Of a stretch of 64,000 nucleotides of DNA, positions 22,673-33,781 are shown in pieces. The notes under the pieces are model-generated. The model did not search any database, was not told the origin of the DNA, and was given only the letters and a program-made list of their open reading frames with translations. The first letter of the stretch is position 1, and the number at the start of each line of letters is the position of its first letter. The position numbers and the translations under genes are program-made. Origin of the DNA: Amorphophallus konjac (lineage: Eukaryota > Streptophyta > Magnoliopsida > Alismatales > Araceae); assembly GCA_022559845.1 (NCBI GenBank), contig CM040123.1:297588642-297652641 (forward strand), written 5' to 3'.

Positions 22673-24723
22673 TTGGGATAAGGCTCTGATGATGATGATG
22701 AGTTAACTATACATAAATGTAGGTTATTTCCTCAACCCTCGATTTATGTACAATGCCAATGCAAATGTTGATGGCGAGGTGCTTCAAGGCACTTTAAAAG
22801 TCACTGATCGTTTATCGAGGACACTAGAAAAGAGACTTCAGGCCGAGCTAGAGGTTGGCCTTTATTGATTTTATCAATAAGACGTAAAGAATTTACTTAA
22901 GTAGTTATGTTAATCTATTGCTTTATCCTTATAGATGAACGATTATAGAACGAGAATTGGGACACATTCTGACTCACAATTGCAAGACGCTGTGAGAAGA
23001 GTGAGCCTAGGTATACTAAATATTTGTACTTAAATTGAGTCAATATGTATTAGTACATCATGAAAATTTCATCTTTATTTACATCTTACATTTATTTGTT
23101 TATGGTTAGTGAAACAACTGACTAGTGGATAATGGTGAACAATAGAGATTTGGGCAGTAATGCATTGGCTTTCATTGCAATTAAGGTACTCAGTCAAACA
23201 ACATCAGCAAGTCAATGTGAAAGAATTGGAGCACGTTCAGCCTTATACACTCAAAGGTTCGCAATCGGCTAAAGACTGAACGGTTAGCAAAATTGGTTTA
23301 CTGCCACTACAACATGAGACTGAGAATAAAGAACATGAAGTTGAGACAACAGCTGAGGGACAAACGCGTCGCAAAGGATACAACTCCATAAATTGATGTG
23401 GACGCATTATTGATGATGACAATCCCTTGCAATCTTGGGTTGAGGTACGAGAGCAGGTTGATGAGGCCGTTTTTGATGTTAATGACAGAACATGGGCAAA
23501 GAACATATTAGATGAAGATGAGCCAAGGGATCCAGAATTCAGAAGACCAACAAAAAGGGCCAGAGAGACTCATGTGCACCAGAGATGAAGCACCTTTGTT
23601 TGTTGACGACACCGAGCAGTAGCCTGAGTTTGAGTCAGCTAGACACTCAAAATCAGATAACAAGCCAGTCACTCCTAGAATAGTCAAACCATCTCCATCC
23701 TTAAAAAGAAGTACATCAGTACATGGGATGTTTGAGAGGTCTAGTGCTGCTGCTCGAGAGGACCCGACAATTGAGTAGTTGAAGCAAATTTATGTGAGAC
23801 ACTAAGGGGAAAAGGAGTCCTTTCAAAGATGAATGAAATTATCACACCAAAAGAGAAAAAACAGAGGCAAAGGCTAGAAGGCGATTGGTTTCTTATGGTT
23901 CTAATGATGATGCACCAAGTAATGATCCCAGTGCAGCTACAGGTGCTACTACTGGCAGTGACATGTATGCCCCTACTTTCTCCTTCCACGCTAACACGGG
24001 TAGAGGATACAGTCATAGTGAAGGAGGATATAATTCACAGAGTCAATATGGACATCCAACAGGTTATGGAGGTGGCCAACAAGAAGCAGGCATGTATGAG
24101 TGGGGCCATCAACTAGTATTCCAATTTCATCCACTTCCAGGTAGTAGCAGTTATGGGTCAGGATCCTCTTCCAATCTTCAAAGTCCTGCCTCTTATGCTG
24201 ATTTTGGATCCCAATCAAACCAACAACCATACACTCCAAGAGGGATCCAAAGAGAGATGCACGACTTGACTGCATCATTATTTGGTTACAGTGAATATAC
24301 AAAATATATGCAGCCTTTCTATAGGAATCAACAACAGAAGCCAGACGATGAGGGAGAATGTTCTTCCAGCTATTATCCATACGAATGTATCATTATTTAG
24401 GTAGAGATCATTTTATTTCTATAACATTTACTGTCTTTGTAATGTTTATTGCACTGCTTGAACCTACTTCATGTTTAATATGTAACGAATATTAGTTTAA
24501 CATATCCAATGCCTACTTCAAGTTTATTGCACTTAATCCAATTTCTTTACAGTCAAATGGATGTCTAATGATTTATTTTCTGATTTTTATCTGATTTTTT
24601 ATTTTTTTGATTTTTTTCAGATTTTTTATATTTTTCTTGAATTTTTTAATTTTACTTAATTGGAAAACCTAAACCGAGTCGTTTCGGTTTCGGATCCGGC
24701 CGAAACCGGCACCGCCATCCTTG

Positions 24724-25260
24724 TCTTATACTATGAGTGATTTCGCTAGTCCTCTTGGTTCGGCCCTCCTCGGCAAGTCTTCTCCAGATATCCCCCAACT
24801 TCAAATGCTCCTTTTGCAACTTAGTTCCAACACAACTACTACCTCCTCCTCTACCCTGTCAAGTATTGCTGGTGCTGCCCTAAGTGCCTCCCTTCCCCAG
24901 GGTCCCCTTGGGTGATAGACTCAGGTGCCACTGACCACATGACCGGTACTTCTACTTTTTTCTCCTCCTATACTCTTGCCTCAGGCCAAAGGAGATGACT
25001 ATCGCAGATGGCACATGCGCCACTATTACTGGCCGTAGCAATATCAAACTGAATAGTCACTTGTATTGACCTCAGACCTTCATGTTCTGTCTCTCTATAT
25101 AAATCTATTCTGTTAGCAGTCTTACCCGTCATTTGCACTGTTCTGTGACCTTCTTTCTTTGTGTTTTCTAAGATATAAAGACAAGGCAAGTGATTGGGAC
25201 TAGACGTGAGGTGGGGGGTCTCTACTTCTTTGCACCCGTTGGAGGAGCAGTAGCTCTACA
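24724..25260 (+). pseudogene. Copia protease region
   Basis: The first 8 bp are the hAT target duplication. The text then resumes the copia gag-pol spacer (Ser/Thr-rich) and the aspartic protease active site WVIDSGATDHMTG at about 24908-24945, with a one-base frame break just before it. Downstream frames are interrupted. Confidence 0.75.
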
Positions 25261-25309
25261 TTTCCAAGTCCATGATGTCTCCAGTCGGTAGATTAAGAAG
25301 ATTCTATTA

Positions 25310-26250
25310 TGGCATTCTCACTTTTGTCACTTGTCCTTTCGGCCATTAAGAGTCCTATGTCCTTCCCTATCTGCTCAAATAAATGAAGAGTCTCTCACCT
25401 GTCATGTCTGCCATTCCGCAAAACAATATCATACACAACTTCCTATTTCAATAAATAGAAGTCCTTGTCCCATCGAGCTTGTCCATTCTGATGTTTGGCA
25501 TCCTTCCCCTGTTCTGTCTTTGAATGGGTGTCAATACCTCGTGACTTTTATTGATGACTTGACGCATTGTACCTGGATTTATTTGTTGAAGTCCAGAGAT
25601 AACATTCCACGGGTGTTGAAGGTGTTTTGCAAAATGGTGGAAAATCAGTATGATAAAAAGTCAAAGTTTCTCACTCTGACAACACGAGAGAATGTTTTGC
25701 CAAAAGTCTCGATGTGTTTCTAGAAAATGAAGGAATAATGCATGAATCCTTTTGTACCGACACCCCATGACAAAATGGGGTGGCAAAGAAGAAAAAAACC
25801 ACCATTTGTTGATAAGTGCCCGTGCATTCCTATTTCAGTATGACCTCCCCAAGAAGTTCTGGGGGGAGGTTATACTTACTGCCACATATGTCATCAATAG
25901 GATGCCCTCCAAAGCCCTCAGGTTCAGGGATCCCATTTGCATTTTGTGTCCAGGCCGAACCTTCTTCCCCCCCCCCCTCCCCAGTAAGTCTTTGAGTGTC
26001 TTTGTTTTATTCATTGCCTTCAGCCTGGTCACAACAAATTTGATCCTCGTGCAAGAAAGGGTGTTTTCCTGGAGTATTCTCCAACTCAGAAATGCTATAA
26101 ATGTTGACACCAAGACACAGTGGAAGTTTGTTTTGAAAGACGTCACTTTCTATGAACACGAGTCCTATTTTTTTCCTTCCACCACACATTTGTCTCCGCT
26201 TTCTATATTTGCTCGAGTTGATCTTTCGAACCCCTCCCCTTATTGACCCT
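25310..26250 (+). pseudogene. Copia integrase (GAG-pre-integrase and rve core)
   Basis: HVCHSAKQYHTQLP, then ELVHSDVWHPSP and LVTFIDDLTHCTWIYLLKSR (25400-25600), give the zinc-binding and first catalytic Asp regions. KNHHLLISARAFL and FWGEVILTATYVINRMPSK (25800-25915) give the last catalytic region. Stops and shifts occur, for example near 25722. Confidence 0.78.
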
Positions 26251-26564
26251 TAGAATACTGCTGCCACAAAAGAGTATCCATCTGATGCAAGTGCTCGTTC
26301 ATCGACCGATGTGGTCAATAAAGAGCTGCTCACTTACTCTCACCAACAAAAGAAAAATGAGACTTCTTCCCTCTCAAGACCTTCCCATGTTGTTGCCGAG
26401 TCTCCAAGTTCTCCTTTGGAGCTGTCAGATCATCACTTTCCTATTGCTATTCGGAACGGCACTCGTTCACATACTACGCATCCCCTTTCTAACTTTGTTA
26501 CCTATGCCCACCTTTCTCCTTCCTCTTATTCCTTTGTCTATGCTTTGTCCCGTTTCTTTTTACC

Positions 26565-27295
26565 TTAGTCTATTGCAGAGGCTGCAAAGAACCCAAACTG
26601 GTTACATGCCAAGGAAGAGAAGATGCGGGCCCTACACAAAAATGGTACATGGGAATTGGTTGATCCACCCACGGGAAAGAAGGTTGTTGGCTCTAACTGG
26701 GTGTTCAATGTTAAATGCAAGCCCGATGGTTCCATAGAGAGATATAAACCTCGACTGGTGGCCAAAGGTTTCACACAAACCTATGGTGTGGACTACAAGG
26801 AGACCTTTGCTCCTGGAGCCAAGTTCAAGTCTGTCCATGTGATTGTCTCTCTTGCTGCCCAACACTCTTGGCCTGTGTTTCAGCTCGATGTCAAGAATAC
26901 TTTCCTGAATGATGGCCTCAAGGAAGAGGTGTACATGCAGCCACCACTTGGTTATCTATGCATGGTAAGGTGTGCAAACTCAACAAGGCCTTGTATGATC
27001 TAAAACAATGTCCCCATGCCTGGTTCGATAGGTTCAGACTTTCTACGTGCAGAGTAATGCTGACCACACTCTGTTTGTCAAGTAGAAAGATGGCAAAGTG
27101 GTGCTTCTTCTTGTCTATGTGGATGATCTAGCAATCACTAGTGATCATGTTGAAGAGATCACAGCCCTTAAAGTCAACCTGGCTTCTGAATTTGATAGCA
27201 AAAACTTGGGTCTCCTCTGCAATTTTCTTGGTTTAGAGGTCGCCTACTCAAGTGACGGTATTTATGTGTGTCAGCATAAGTATGCTCTTGATTTG
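26565..27295 (+). pseudogene. Copia reverse transcriptase
   Basis: NWLHAKEEKMRALHKNGTWE opens the RVT_2 domain. VGSNWVFNVKCKPDGSIERY, KPRLVAKGFTQTYGVDYKET and FQLDVKNTFLNDGLKEEVYM follow. LLLVYVDDLAITSD carries the active-site DD. The frame is lost near 27000. The domain is cut at 27295 by the nested LINE. Confidence 0.82.
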
Positions 27296-28097
27296 AGCCC
27301 TATGTTTTAAACAATTCTCTCTCTCTAGTAAAGTCCAGATAGAGAAGCTCTGGGTTTCCCGACGAGGTAATGGGGCACTCACCAGAGTTTGTGACAAGAG
27401 GGAACCGGGTGCCCCTCGGAGGCCAGTCTCACTCGCCATTCCCGGGATCTGCCTCAAGTTAGAAGGCCGCCGGGAGTCTCAGGAACCCGTTTCCGATCTG
27501 CTTCAGATGCAGAACAGCCGGACACATCCAATGTCACTGAAGGATGCCAGCAGGAAGAGGGGCAGGGAATGGCGGAGCCTTCCGACCGATGCACTCTTAC
27601 GCGGAAGTAGTCCAGGGAGGGGTGCAGCCATTAGCCCCGGAGAGGAGGAGACATCACTGCCTAGAGTTAGAACCTGTCCCCCCAGATTTTACCCGCGGCC
27701 AGCTATATTGGCTTCAGAGGTGTTTATGGGTCTCCCCAGTGGAGGGAGCAGTGGATTCCAAGCGGGTTAAGGCGCTTCTGGAGATGCGCGGAGATGGAAG
27801 AAGACAATGGGAGGTCCAGTAGATTAGTGGAGCCAGATTCCTGGTGGTTGTCCGGGACACTCTCACGGTGGCGGAGGTTGCGGAAGCTGGATACCTGGTG
27901 GTTGAAGCTTCGGTTTTATGTAACGTGGATTCCCACAACTATTCATTTTTTGCCTTATTGGGGGGTTAGTGGGTGCCACATCACCTTGGTGCGCAGTTTT
28001 TTGTAAAGGGATCTTTTGGAAACTCCTTGACTATACTTGTACATCCCTATTTTTTCTTTAATACAATTTAGTGGTACCAATCACTTTCAAAAAAAAA
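27296..28097 (+). mobile_element. Internally deleted L1 LINE (802 bp) with 15-bp target duplication
   Basis: It is flanked by tatgctcttgatttg at 27281-27295 and 28098-28112. It contains an ORF1-like start region (SYAEVVQGGVQPL near 27598) joined to a 3' UTR ending ttagtggtaccaatcacttt and a short poly(A). ORF2 is absent. The 3' end matches those of the LINEs at 44499 and 38315, so this looks like a non-autonomous derivative mobilised by that family. Confidence 0.85.
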
Positions 28098-28760
28098 TAT
28101 GCTCTTGATTTGCTGGTGGGTACAGGTAAGTTGGGTTGCTGGCAGGCCACCACTCCTATTGAGGTGAACCATCACCTGACTGGGCAACAGAGGAAGCTGC
28201 TTTCTGATGTTGAGTCGATACTAGAGTCTCATGGACAAGTTGCTCTACTTGACTCTTACCAGGCTCGATATTGCCAGTTTATGCGTGCACCTCGGTCCTC
28301 TCATATGCAAGCTGTGGACCAAATATTCCAATATGTCAAAGGCAGTACCGGAAAAAGGCTTACGTTTACAAAAACTCCATCCCTTCAGAGTGAGGCCTAT
28401 GCTGATGCCGATTGAGCAGGCTCTAAGGAGGATCGGCATTCCACTTCTGGTTAGTATGTTTATCTCGGGATCAACTTGGTTACATGGCGCAGTAAGAAAC
28501 AGACTTATGCACTTCGTCGAGTGCCAAGGCAGAATATCATGCCATGGCCCATGATCTTGCAGAATTTTTATGGCTGAAAGTGTTATTTCAGGACATTGGT
28601 TTGAAAGTTCTCCCATTGCGGCCGTACTATGACAACAGAGTTCCCATCTACATTGCAAATAACCTAGTGCAGCATGCTCGCACATAACACATCAAGATTG
28701 ATCGACATTTCATTCATGAACACCTTGATAGGTGAATTGTGCTTGCCTTACATTCGGTCC
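28098..28760 (+). pseudogene. Copia RNase H region
   Basis: Resumes copia sequence after the LINE. It reads HMQAVDQIFQYVKGSTGKRL and SEAYADADWAGS, with one shift near the Asp-Trp step. Toward the end is a HIKIDRHFIHEHL-like stretch. These are standard copia RNase H landmarks; several frame breaks are present. Confidence 0.75.
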
Positions 28761-28856
28761 AGTGATTAAGTGCCTATGTGTTTACAAAGGGGGTTTCTAA
28801 AAATCAACTCGTTTCTGTTTTGGGCAAGCTGTGCACACGAGATATCTATACTCAGC

Positions 28857-29164
28857 ATGAGGGGGAGTGTAGCAGTTAGATAAGATGTGTCACTAGTTAT
28901 AGCAGACTGGTTCATTACTGATCCCGTTAGAGAGGATCCAGTAAACTTAGATTATATATTTATTTCCAGAAATACCCCTGAGTGTCTTCTCATGTAACAA
29001 GGGTATTTCATTTATCTTTTATGAGTTTTTTAGGTTTAATAAAATGAGAAGAGAGGGGCGACAGGTTCAATTTGACTGCCAGCCCAGTCTTGTGCCTCTT
29101 CCTCTGTTCTTCCTCTTCTTCTCCACCATGTGACCTAGAGTCCCATCAGAATACTATATTTCAC
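28857..29164 (+). mobile_element. Copia polypurine tract and 3' LTR-like segment
   Basis: The purine tract gagggggag precedes tgtagcagttagataag, the usual copia junction into a TG-starting LTR. The LTR right edge is set near 29164 by composition only. Confidence 0.5.
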
Positions 29165-29548
29165 ATGTTGTTTAATGGATCGTGATTGAACAGATGTAAG
29201 ACATTACAGACTATGGAATATGTTTTACCACACAATTTAGTGGGTGATAAAAAAAAACTTGTGTCTTCCACAGTTAAGTAAAAGCTGAGCGAAAATCAAC
29301 TCCCTCACTAGACATCCTTGACTTGTATGAACTAAAAAGTTGCATGACTTTGAGTTAGGCAGAAATTCACAGTTACAATGAAGTGAACGATGCCAAATTG
29401 CCACAAGATCAAAGCCTTTTGAATTGTTATACTTTTACCAGTATGTTCCATTATGGTGTTTCTAGCTATTATCATTCTTTTCAATGCAAAATTTCAGCCA
29501 CTAATAGAAACAAGAACGCATAATGACAAGTAAACAGAAGTGACAAAC
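29165..29548. other. Intron 5 sequence next to exon 5, no feature
   Basis: Unique-looking AT-rich sequence leading to the exon 5 donor. Nothing is recognised. Confidence 0.4.
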
Positions 29549-30071
29549 CTTGCCTGCAAGTGCATCCTGAGATGGTACATTTTCCCTCTTCCCAGATGTT
29601 TTGTTTTGCATCAAAATGTAACCTTCAGGGATCACTCGACCTGATATAACATCCCCAAGCCAATCCTCAAACCTGATGACAGCTTGTGACAGGGCTTGGT
29701 TGGCATCATCATCAATCTCACTGTGACTACCAATTTTCATATTTGGACGAAGGCCAGCATCCAATATAATATGCTCCGCAATTGCAGGTCCATACCCTAA
29801 TACCTCTCCAAGAATCATCTTCAATGTAGATTTATTAGACCGAGCACCATCATCAGCTTTCTTGTCCAAGCTAGGCAGTTTTTTGTTTTTATTCCTCGAG
29901 TGTTCATTAGATTTAATGCTTTCATCCACCTCAAGAGAGTCACTACAAACAGTTGCTTTCAAAGATTTAAGTGCCTCTTGTAATTTAATGAAGGTGGTCC
30001 TCTCAAAAACACGGCATGCTTCAACTGGATAGCGATGACGGGACATGATTGCCAATCCCTTGTCATCATCT
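29549..30071 (-). CDS. NEMF: NEMF exon 5 (residues 147-321), largest exon seen
   Basis: The exon starts with the last base of the split Arg, then DDDKGLAIMSRHRYPVEACR. A charged, low-complexity linker rich in Lys, Asn and Ser (about residues 195-228) follows. The block LKMILGEVLGYGPAIAEHI (about 230-255) is the helix-hairpin-helix-like segment of NFACT proteins. The exon ends in Gly-Lys at a GTTTGT donor. No stop interrupts its 523 bp. The following 16.1-kb intron contains the copia/hAT/RTE nest. Confidence 0.95.
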
Positions 30072-30539
30072 CTGATTTTACAAAATCCATGTTAGATACA
30101 TGATCTGATCATATTAAGATGAAACTTTTCGCCTAAGAAAGTAGAACAGAATAGCAACAAGTTATTCATATAATGAGGTCAACCTAAGATTAGAAGAGGA
30201 ATATGATGCACGGGCAGCTACATGTTGAAAAACAAACCATAAAGATCATTAAGTGTCGATCAAAATTATCTGATATATAACTTCATCTGTATTGACAAAA
30301 ATAAACTAGCTTCATAACACTTTAATATGCCATGGATCCCAAGAAATAAATACCATGGCATGAGCAATTGAGCAATCTAAATAAAACTTTCCCTGGACGT
30401 TAGTGCACACATATAACTAAGTTGACAAAAATCAAAACTCATAGTCTCATCAATTGATTTGTACAATGATCTGTGATTTTTATTTCTTGAAATTGAATAA
30501 TACTGCCATTAAATAATAGGAAAGCATCAATCTGAAGGG

Positions 30540-31794
30540 TAGTGCTGGCAATGAGCTGAGCCACTCGATCTCAGCTTGGAAATAGCCCAACTCGAATAAT
30601 CAAACGAGCCAAGCCCGAGCTTGGAGTAAAGCACATTTGGTTAAACGAACCAAGCCCGAGCTTCGCTAACTTAGTCGGGTCACAAGCCTAGTCAAATTAA
30701 AATATATTTGATATGTACAATAAATAAATGTTACTATTTTCAAACTAGAATGGCAGTTGATGGCCGGTAACCACATGAGATCTGCCAGAGATTCTCTGAC
30801 CCATGTGATCCTGACACCCTCTCATACACCCTGAGGCTACTTGCCACATTGGCAGAGCAGAAAGCACCTACAGCCAGCCAGAGATCTCCTGTCACACAAG
30901 GTATTAAAATTCAGAACTGGGAATTGGGCCACTCCTAAAGTTCCAAGTCAGATTCCAGTCCCGGTTTTGAGCAGGAAGCCAGCTCTTAATGCTTCCTCCA
31001 GCCAGTTCCAAGCAACAGCATGACCTCTCTCTCTCTCTCACACACACACACACATCCAGCCCCCACAATGTGGTGGGGAAGCCGATGCTAGATGGGGAGA
31101 TCTCCCCCACCCAAATCTCTTTTTACTATTAGCAGGCCGGTAAATAGGACAGCAAATGAACTAGTATGCTCGGCATGTAACTCGAACTCAGCTCAAATGA
31201 TACCCGACTTTGGTTCGTTTATTAGATAAAGAAGCCAACTTTGAACATATTTTTAAGCTCGGTTCAAAAACGAGCTGAGTTTGAGCATGTGTCTACCAGG
31301 CTCGTTTATGTTCGTGAACAAGCTCATTTAAATTTTTTAGTTATTTAATGATATGATATAATTTTAAAATTTTAAACTTCATAACTAATGAATATATTTT
31401 TATGTGTTTTATCTGCAAAAGGGATGGGTTTAAACCTCTGCTGTAGCATAGGTAGTACCGCTGCTCCCCAGGATAGCATATCAGATTTCCAGGGGAGAAG
31501 GTGCTGCAAAATGCTCTATAAATGCTGTTCACTTACAGCTTTCTACCCAATGCCATGGGACATGAGCTTGACTCGTTTGAGACCCTAGGCATTAAACGGT
31601 CATTATTTTAGGAAAAACCAATGAAATTTTGTATTAAAAATCAAATGTTTTGTGTCTCCATTTTGGTAAGCAAGTTTGGGTAGGCTCAAACTTGAGTTTG
31701 GTGAGTTTGACTCAGCGTGAACTCCAGCTTGTCGAATATTTAAATGAGCAAAGTTTCAAAGGCCGTTCTAGCTACTTGGCAGCGAGCTGACTTT
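30540..31794. repeat. Dispersed repeat rich in gagctcgagc-like motifs
   Basis: Both ends (30545-30700 and 31140-31794) are rich in gagccaagcccgagctt, gctcggttc and aagctcgttt-type words, a common plant non-autonomous DNA repeat. The middle is unrelated. Exact TIR and target duplication were not resolved. Confidence 0.45.
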
Positions 31795-31802
31795 GAGTAG
31801 AC

Positions 31803-32316
31803 TACGGGTGAGCATTATTCGGGTTCAACCCGTGATCCAAACCGGACAGGTAGATTTGGTCCGGTTTGGTTCGGATTGAAATTTTAAAATTATGGTTCAA
31901 ATTAAACCGAACATATTAATAAAAACGGTTTGGTCCGGTTTCTATTTTCCAGAAACAGTATAAACTGTATAAATTGGTTTCAGGACATTTCTGTCAATTT
32001 GGTATAGACCAAATAGTTAGTCACATTCCTCAATCCTTTGAGAGGTCTCTTCATGTCTTATTCTTGTGCAGTGAATAGAGATGTCTTTCCCCAAATAGTG
32101 AATAATTTCCCAATACTGCCAATAATTAGTCACAGTCTTCACTCTTTTGGAGAGTTTTGGTTCAAACTGAACCAAACCGGATTAATTCAATTTGGTTTGG
32201 TTTCAAAGTCATTCGATTTGGTTTGGTTCGGGTTGAACCCTTAATCCAGTTTGGTTTGGTTCGGTTCGGTTTGGTTTGAGAAAAATCCTCATCAAACCGA
32301 ACCATGTACACCTCTA
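31803..32316. mobile_element. hAT-type MITE with ggttcggttt subterminal repeats
   Basis: The left end tacgggtgagcattattcgg and the complement of the right end (tagaggtgtacatggttcgg) are inverted copies. Flanking 8-mers gagtagac and gagtaaag agree at 6 of 8 positions. The interior is dense in ggtttggttcgg. It lies in NEMF intron 4. Confidence 0.6.
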
Positions 32317-32844
32317 GAGTAAAGTAATACTCAGCTCGGCTCTGCTAGTTTGCACCCCCACTGGTAAAGGTTATATCGCCTCCTTGTGCTTACCTTCACA
32401 CCCCCCCCCCCAAGTAGCAGGGTAGCGTCCGGCATCCCCCCTTCTTAATCCTTCATTATCATTAGGAAGTAATAAGATTATGTCCTTCTTTTTGCTTACT
32501 TTGACGCCAACCTCAAGATAATTCTCTGAATTTTCTCATCTCCAGATGGTTGTTAAATGGAGGGACTTATTCCAATATATTTCTTCAAAATTTACCTTGT
32601 TTGTAGAACAAATTATATACCCACCTCATTAATTATATTTTAATTTCATTCTAATGAGTAATGACAGAAACTAAAACTCCTCAAAGCCCAAAATTCATGC
32701 AAGGCAAATCTGCAAACCTTCAACCACATATCCGTAATGAAGCATCATGATTCATGATATCTTTAAGGCATCTTAGTCCCAATATCTCAAGGGTCAAATC
32801 CATATCTAGTAAAAATTGAAGGATATGATACACAGAGCACATAC

Positions 32845-32969
32845 CTATGTGAACGGAGCAATGTCATAACAATAAAATCAGAATCTGTAAGAAGAATGTT
32901 TCCTTGAGAGTACAGCTCCAGAATTACATAATGAGCATGTGCCCCCAATCCAAACTGAAAAAGGATAAT
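32845..32969 (-). CDS. NEMF: NEMF exon 4 (residues 106-146)
   Basis: Acceptor gctcag, donor GTATGT. It encodes IILFQFGLGAHAHYVILELY, then a stretch ending in TLLRSH, with the last Arg codon split 2+1 into exon 5. This is the NFACT-N core. The following 2.8-kb intron carries two dispersed repeats. Confidence 0.95.
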
Positions 32970-33164
32970 CTGAGCACAGAGGAAAGCATGCAGAACAGTA
33001 AATATCCAATAGACACCAAAAATAAAAAAATAAAAAGCTAAATAAGCCTAGAAGAGGGTGAATGCAGTTCTTCCTATCATATAATTAAATATCCTGCACC
33101 CATTCTGGAAGTTTTAGCTTAATCTACACAAATATAATCACATAAAATCAAACATGGGCCATAC

Positions 33165-33261
33165 ACGATCATAGCCAAGTTGCCGCACATCTTCTAGCCT
33201 TTTTGTTCGTATGTGTCTTCGTAATTTAAGAGTAAATCCAGAGGGTGTTGTGTTTTTGTCC
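33165..33261 (-). CDS. NEMF: NEMF exon 3 (residues 73-105)
   Basis: Acceptor ttgtag, donor GTATGG. It encodes the PSGFTLKLRRHIR block and ends with LEDVRQLGYDR. The Asp104-Arg105 pair is the counterpart of the D98/R99 pair needed for C-terminal tailing by yeast Rqc2 (family knowledge), so that functional site is intact. Confidence 0.95.
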
Positions 33262-33372
33262 CTACAAGTAATCATCAAAATATCCTGATCAGCAAAATTT
33301 GTTAGCAATATATTTTGATGTAGAGAATGGGGGGTGAGAGAAAGAGGACCAACTATTAGTCTCTAGGCTTAC

Positions 33373-33485
33373 CGAACATAAGCAGTTGTATGCAACCTCA
33401 CGCCACTTTCCATCAACAATAAGACCTTTTCACTTTCCCCTGACTCTGTAATTCCACTGCTGTTCATAAGCTTGAATAGGTATGT
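33373..33485 (-). CDS. NEMF: NEMF exon 2 (residues 36-73)
   Basis: Preceded by a pyrimidine-rich acceptor (tttgcag) and ended by a GTAAGC donor after the first two bases of an Arg codon. It encodes TYLFKLMNSSG, then a segment containing EKVLLLMESGVRLHTTAYV, part of the NFACT-N domain. It continues straight into exon 3 after a 111-bp intron, and the phase (2 nt + 1 nt) is correct. The upstream intron is 17 kb. Confidence 0.95.
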
Positions 33486-33588
33486 CTGCAAACAAAGAAT
33501 AATAAACACAAGAAAACTACATATTTTATCCTATCCACATATAGAAAATTGCAAAGGGGCCAAGGAAGACTATTACAACAGAAACTAT

Positions 33589-33768
33589 TTTTTTGGAAGG
33601 CGGCCTAGAGACCACAATTCATTGATAAAGCAAAAACGTACACAGGATACAGCCCGTACAAGGAGAAAAAGAAAGGAGAAGGTCATCTACCAAGATGGTA
33701 GAGCCTCACCCAGAGAGAAAGAAACCCATGAAACCCATAACAGACCCAAGGAGATTACAGAATGAGGT
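33589..33768 (-). mobile_element. 180-bp 5'-truncated L1 LINE tail with 13-bp target duplication
   Basis: Flanked by caacagaaactat at 33576-33588 and 33769-33781. On the minus strand it ends in a poly(A) run and has the same 3' UTR layout (tgtac...gtggt...) as the larger L1 copies. It lies 100 bp upstream of NEMF exon 2, in sense orientation. Confidence 0.85.
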
Positions 33769-33781
33769 CAACAGAAACTAT

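Larger units (their letters stand above)
19443..22700 (+). mobile_element. RTE-clade LINE, near full length, 18-bp target duplication
   Basis: It is flanked by agttaactatacataaat at 19425-19442 and 22701-22718, an exact 18-bp duplication. It has one ORF region with APE-type endonuclease then reverse transcriptase, no RNase H, and a short (gat)n 3' tail instead of poly(A), as in plant RTE elements. Two frameshifts (near 20660 and 21345) split the reading frame, and no other interruption is obvious. It is inserted in hAT transposase sequence. Confidence 0.92.
17691..23400 (+). pseudogene. hAT transposase (BED finger, DUF659, hAT-C), inactivated
   Basis: Pieces in order: BED-type finger KVKCNYCGKEIHGG near 17730-17770 followed by an in-frame TAA where Gln-His-Leu is expected; SEYFQPMLDVIADVGPSLKA near 18270; the DUF659-like block CTILCDSWTGTTKKSMINF at about 18437-18495 and VTDNEANY near 18633; AGYFLNPRFMYNANAN near 22722 just after the RTE; and the C-terminal LVYCHYNMRLRIKN near 23300. 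The hallmark CERNWS motif is broken by a one-base shift near 23222 (the frame reads CERIGARS). Multiple stops mean no active enzyme, but the domain order is complete. Confidence 0.8.
16510..24723 (+). mobile_element. Near-complete hAT DNA transposon with 8-bp target duplication
   Basis: Left terminus caaggttggtagtttcggcc; complement of right terminus caaggatggcggtgccggtt. Flanks are tcttgtac (16502-16509) and tcttatac (24724-24731), 7 of 8 identical, as expected for hAT. Inside are hAT transposase remnants with BED finger, DUF659 and C-terminal dimerisation region. An RTE LINE (19443-22700) is inserted within, so the hAT proper is about 4.9 kb. It sits in the copia element between gag and protease. 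The MITE at 47241-47507 shares its termini. Confidence 0.88.
15228..29164 (+). mobile_element. Ty1-copia retrotransposon, decayed, enlarged by nested insertions
   Basis: In + orientation: primer-binding site tggtatcaaagc (15228-15239); UBN2-type gag from the ATG at 15493; protease with DSGA at 24918-24929; integrase about 25310-26240; RT with YVDD at 27116-27127; RNase H about 28100-28760; polypurine tract about 28857-28867; and a 3' LTR-like segment from TG at 28868. The gag-integrase-RT order is the copia order. Stops and frameshifts occur in all domains. A hAT element (16510-24723) splits gag from protease and a LINE (27296-28097) splits RT from RNase H. No 5' LTR matching the 3' end was found before the primer site, so the 5' end is lost or exchanged. 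The right end is approximate. Confidence 0.8.
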
